A stretch of DNA of 8,495 nt from Lentisphaeria bacterium (GTDB lineage: Bacteria; Verrucomicrobiota; Lentisphaeria; Victivallales; JAUVCU01): contig JAUVCU010000050.1 in NCBI GenBank assembly GCA_030590715.1, forward strand, positions 1-8,495, in the 5' to 3' direction. Made by a program: the position numbers and the translations under genes. The notes below the pieces were generated by a model, which saw nothing but the letters and a program-made list of their open reading frames with translations, did not search any database and was not told the origin of the DNA. Shown here one piece after another: positions 7,143 to 8,495 of the stretch; position 1 is the stretch's first letter, and every line of letters begins with the position of its first letter.

Positions 7143-7313
7143 TCCCTCATGTCCTTTTCTTAACCACAATTTAACTTATCTGCACATTCATCACTAAATG
7201 CATCGATATTTAGTTTTTGTCTTTTCTGCCTAATAGGTAAGTAAAAATAATGAGTTGGCAAGGGGGGAGATTAGAAAATTGATTGCTTTGAAAAATTTAA
7301 GAGATAGTGGTGA
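7143..7313. other. intergenic, AT-rich, no gene seen
   Basis: This is the upstream region of the glucoamylase remnant. It contains a small imperfectly placed palindrome, ACTAAAT (7193-7199) with ATTTAGT (7208-7214), followed by T's on the plus strand. That could be a weak terminator or chance. I find no convincing promoter or short coding region on either strand. Confidence 0.4.
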
Positions 7314-7820
7314 TCAGGTCAATTTTGAGATTACAACATCTATTTTCTTGTTTGCTTCAAGCGTGTAGCCTTCTATTATCTGATTCAGATCAAGTGTATG
7401 GCGTTCTGTTTGGTTTGTTCCGGTATCAGTAATTTCAAAATCGAAGTGGCTCAAGTCGGAACTTTCAAAAAAGATTTTACTTAAAAAAGCGTTATCAACT
7501 ATTTTTCCTGTCATTAAGTTATTGAGCTCAATCAATGTCTTCCAGTTCCCTCTATTTCGAAAACCTTTTGGATTGACGAAGGTCTTGAATAGTTGTTTTA
7601 TGCAGTTCTGCTGGATTTTAATTGCCTGAAACAGTCCTAGAATCTCAATATGCTTTTTGGAAGATTTTTTGCTGAATGCTGATTCTAAGATTTCAGAAAT
7701 AGAACGCGTCGTGAGTTTCAAGTGAGAAAAGATTAGTTCGTCATTTATCGCAGAGTTGTGGTGCTGCTTCCGTGATAATGTGTTTTGCAGTTGTTCTAAT
7801 TTTGTATGGTCTAAACTCAC
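7314..7820 (-). CDS. hypothetical helical protein, possibly HEPN-like (168 aa)
   Basis: This gene is on the minus strand. The open frame reaches back to a TTG at 7859 but that has no binding site and a stop lies just upstream at 7871-7869. The GTG at 7820 has TGAGG (7833-7829) at 8 bases and is preferred, giving 168 aa. The protein is nearly all helical. ILGLFQAIKIQQNCIKQLFKTF (60-81) recalls the helix of HEPN-type proteins with a pattern like LQAxxIQQDAI. It is followed by FRNRGNWK (87-94), where HEPN ribonucleases have R-N-x(3)-H; the histidine is not at the expected place, so activity is doubtful. The C-terminal helix (about 145-167) would close the bundle. Family assignment is weak and it could be an unrelated helical protein. 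There is no signal peptide. It lies downstream of a small cysteine-rich gene on the same strand. Confidence 0.55.
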   Translation of the reverse strand: MSLDHTKLEQLQNTLSRKQHHNSAINDELIFSHLKLTTRSISEILESAFSKKSSKKHIEILGLFQAIKIQQNCIKQLFKTFVNPKGFRNRGNWKTLIELNNLMTGKIVDNAFLSKIFFESSDLSHFDFEITDTGTNQTERHTLDLNQIIEGYTLEANKKIDVVISKLT

Positions 7821-7911
7821 GTAACATGCCTCAGAAATCTTTTTGTTGTTTGTGAGCAATATTGTCGGTTAGAGGAGACATTCAAATAGGAGTAATTGAA
7901 TTTGCGGGAGG

Positions 7912-7944
7912 TTTAGCTGGCTATATCCCCATCAGCCAGCTAAA
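7912..7944. repeat. perfect 11-bp hairpin between two minus-strand genes
   Basis: TTTAGCTGGCT (7912-7922) and AGCCAGCTAAA (7934-7944) are perfect reverse complements around an 11-base loop. On the minus strand it begins 9 bases after the stop of the 57-aa gene (7953). It is positioned like a terminator but lacks a T-run on either strand. It could block exonucleases at an mRNA 3' end, act as a weak attenuator before the 168-aa gene, or be the end of a small mobile or repeat element. Confidence 0.6.
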
Positions 7945-7952
7945 AGTTGGCG

Positions 7953-8126
7953 TTAGTGACTATGAAGATTTAACTCAAAAATACATTCGGCTTCTGTGCA
8001 ATAGTGAAATTCTTCACCTCCATATGCTGTGTCCTTGCACGCATGTGAGCAGTGGTCGCAACTGTCTTCGCGGTTCCTGATTAGCCAAAGTAGTCGTTCA
8101 ATGTATTTACTCGATCCAAATTCCAT
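7953..8126 (-). CDS. small cysteine-rich protein (57 aa), likely metal binding
   Basis: This gene is on the minus strand. The ATG at 8126 follows GGGGAGG (8137-8131) at 4 bases, the strongest ribosome binding site in the right-hand 2 kb. The 57-aa product begins MEFGSSKYIERLLWLIRNRE, an amphipathic helix. It then has CDHCSHAC (C23, C26, C30), a short YGGEEF linker, and HYCTEAEC (C43, C48), with His at 25, 28 and 42. The CxxC-x3-C plus C-x4-C arrangement suggests a small zinc- or Fe-S-binding fold, or disulfides. No family is recognised. A weak promoter could be TTGATT (8177-8172) with TATAAA (8152-8147), but the 19-base spacer is long. Frames on the opposite strand here lack good starts and are judged shadows. 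Confidence 0.65.
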   Translation of the reverse strand: MEFGSSKYIERLLWLIRNREDSCDHCSHACKDTAYGGEEFHYCTEAECIFELNLHSH

Positions 8127-8326
8127 GCTACCTCCCCATATTGAAATTTATAAATAGGTACTGCAATAGTAAATCAATTTTAAATAGTGTACTGCTTTTT
8201 GGTAATGATACTTCGATGGTTTGTGTAAGTCGTTGTCGATTATCTGTATACAAAATAAGTTTGCGGGAATGTAAAGTCAAAGTTAATTTGTCTCTTTTCT
8301 GGCTATTTATTAGTTTTTCTTATGGA

Positions 8327-8495
8327 TTAAGGAGTGTAGAAAAGCAATGATAGCGGGTCGAAGTCAATGGTGTTACTGTCCTGCCATAATTTATCTGATA
8401 AAAGCCTGTGGGTGCTTTGTAAATAGTTCTGTTTAAATCTATTTTCTTCACGAATCTTATAAAGTGAATTAAAGAGCAAAAGGCTTCTCTCATGG
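8327..8495 (-). CDS. C-terminal end of an unknown protein, cut by the right edge
   Basis: A minus-strand frame enters at the right edge (first full codon 8494-8492) and runs 55 codons to TAA at 8329-8327. Its ending, with segments NSLYKIREENRFKQNYLQ and DKLWQDSNTIDFDPLSLLF, has a balanced charged and hydrophobic pattern typical of real helical protein. No family is recognisable from so little. A competing frame on the same strand starts with ATG at 8493 (57 codons, MREAFCSLIHF...) and has a poorer composition. No terminator is visible after the stop. This call is tentative. Confidence 0.35.
   Translation of the reverse strand, partial: HERSLLLFNSLYKIREENRFKQNYLQSTHRLLSDKLWQDSNTIDFDPLSLLFYTP

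Noticed and set aside
7193..7214. AT-rich palindrome followed by T's, possible terminator
   Set aside because: The stem is only 7 bp and nearly all A/T, and no plus-strand gene ends just upstream, so it has little to terminate.
7945..7960. CGTTAGTG next to the 7912-7944 hairpin, reminiscent of an integron attC core
   Set aside because: The core does not match GTTRRRY properly, there is no matching inverse core on the other side, and no integrase or cassette array is present.
7862..8080. 72-codon plus-strand frame starting with TTG
   Set aside because: It has no ribosome binding site at the right place, overlaps the cysteine-rich minus-strand gene and the hairpin, and its second half is a shadow of the cysteine-rich gene.
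8141..8350. 69-codon plus-strand frame starting with TTG
   Set aside because: No ribosome binding site, composition typical of AT-rich noncoding DNA, and no recognisable motif.
8347..8436. 29-codon plus-strand frame with AAGGAG upstream
   Set aside because: The Shine-Dalgarno lies too far away (about 13 bases), the frame is very short, and it overlaps the more protein-like minus-strand frame at the edge.

Overview
This window looks like chromosomal DNA from a mid-GC Gram-negative bacterium. The DUF2293 protein, two stand-alone M18 aminopeptidases and a sn-glycerol-1-phosphate dehydrogenase together suggest a marine Desulfovibrio-like (Desulfovibrionales) genome. That placement rests on general protein character, not on a database match, and is tentative. 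There are no rRNA, tRNA, CRISPR or intact insertion-sequence features.

Layout, left to right. (1) 98-1069 (+): a two-gene unit made of a DUF2293 protein and a small, very acidic protein. It ends at a two-way terminator (1086-1119) shared with a convergent small helical protein (1135-1446, -), which has its own sigma70-like promoter. (2) 1701-3541 (+): a tight pair, 2 bases apart, of a HAD-IIA (NagD/AraL-like) phosphatase and a glycerol-1-phosphate dehydrogenase (EgsA/AraM-like), closed by a strong terminator at 3564-3600. (3) 3832-6572 (+): two different M18 aspartyl-aminopeptidase-type metallopeptidases, 11 bases apart. They are preceded by a 231-base leader with a long-range inverted repeat and followed by a 16-bp two-way terminator at 6585-6624. 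(4) 6631-7142 (-): the remains of a glucoamylase-family (PF10091/GH144-like) gene. The membrane-anchor N-terminus and the last ~110 residues survive in different frames and the middle is gone. (5) 7143-8495: a visibly AT-richer minus-strand tract. It holds a ~168-aa helical protein with HEPN-like character, a strong 11-bp hairpin, a previously uncalled 57-aa cysteine-rich protein with a very good ribosome binding site, and the C-terminal end of a gene running off the right edge.

How the parts fit together: the pair in (2) can interconvert dihydroxyacetone phosphate and sn-glycerol-1-phosphate and probably dephosphorylate a related phospho-compound, which resembles the Bacillus araL-araM arrangement without the arabinose genes. 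The pair in (3) should trim acidic and other N-terminal residues from cytoplasmic peptides. The right-hand end looks like accessory DNA where genes decay or are acquired. I see no defence or mobile system complete enough to call one.
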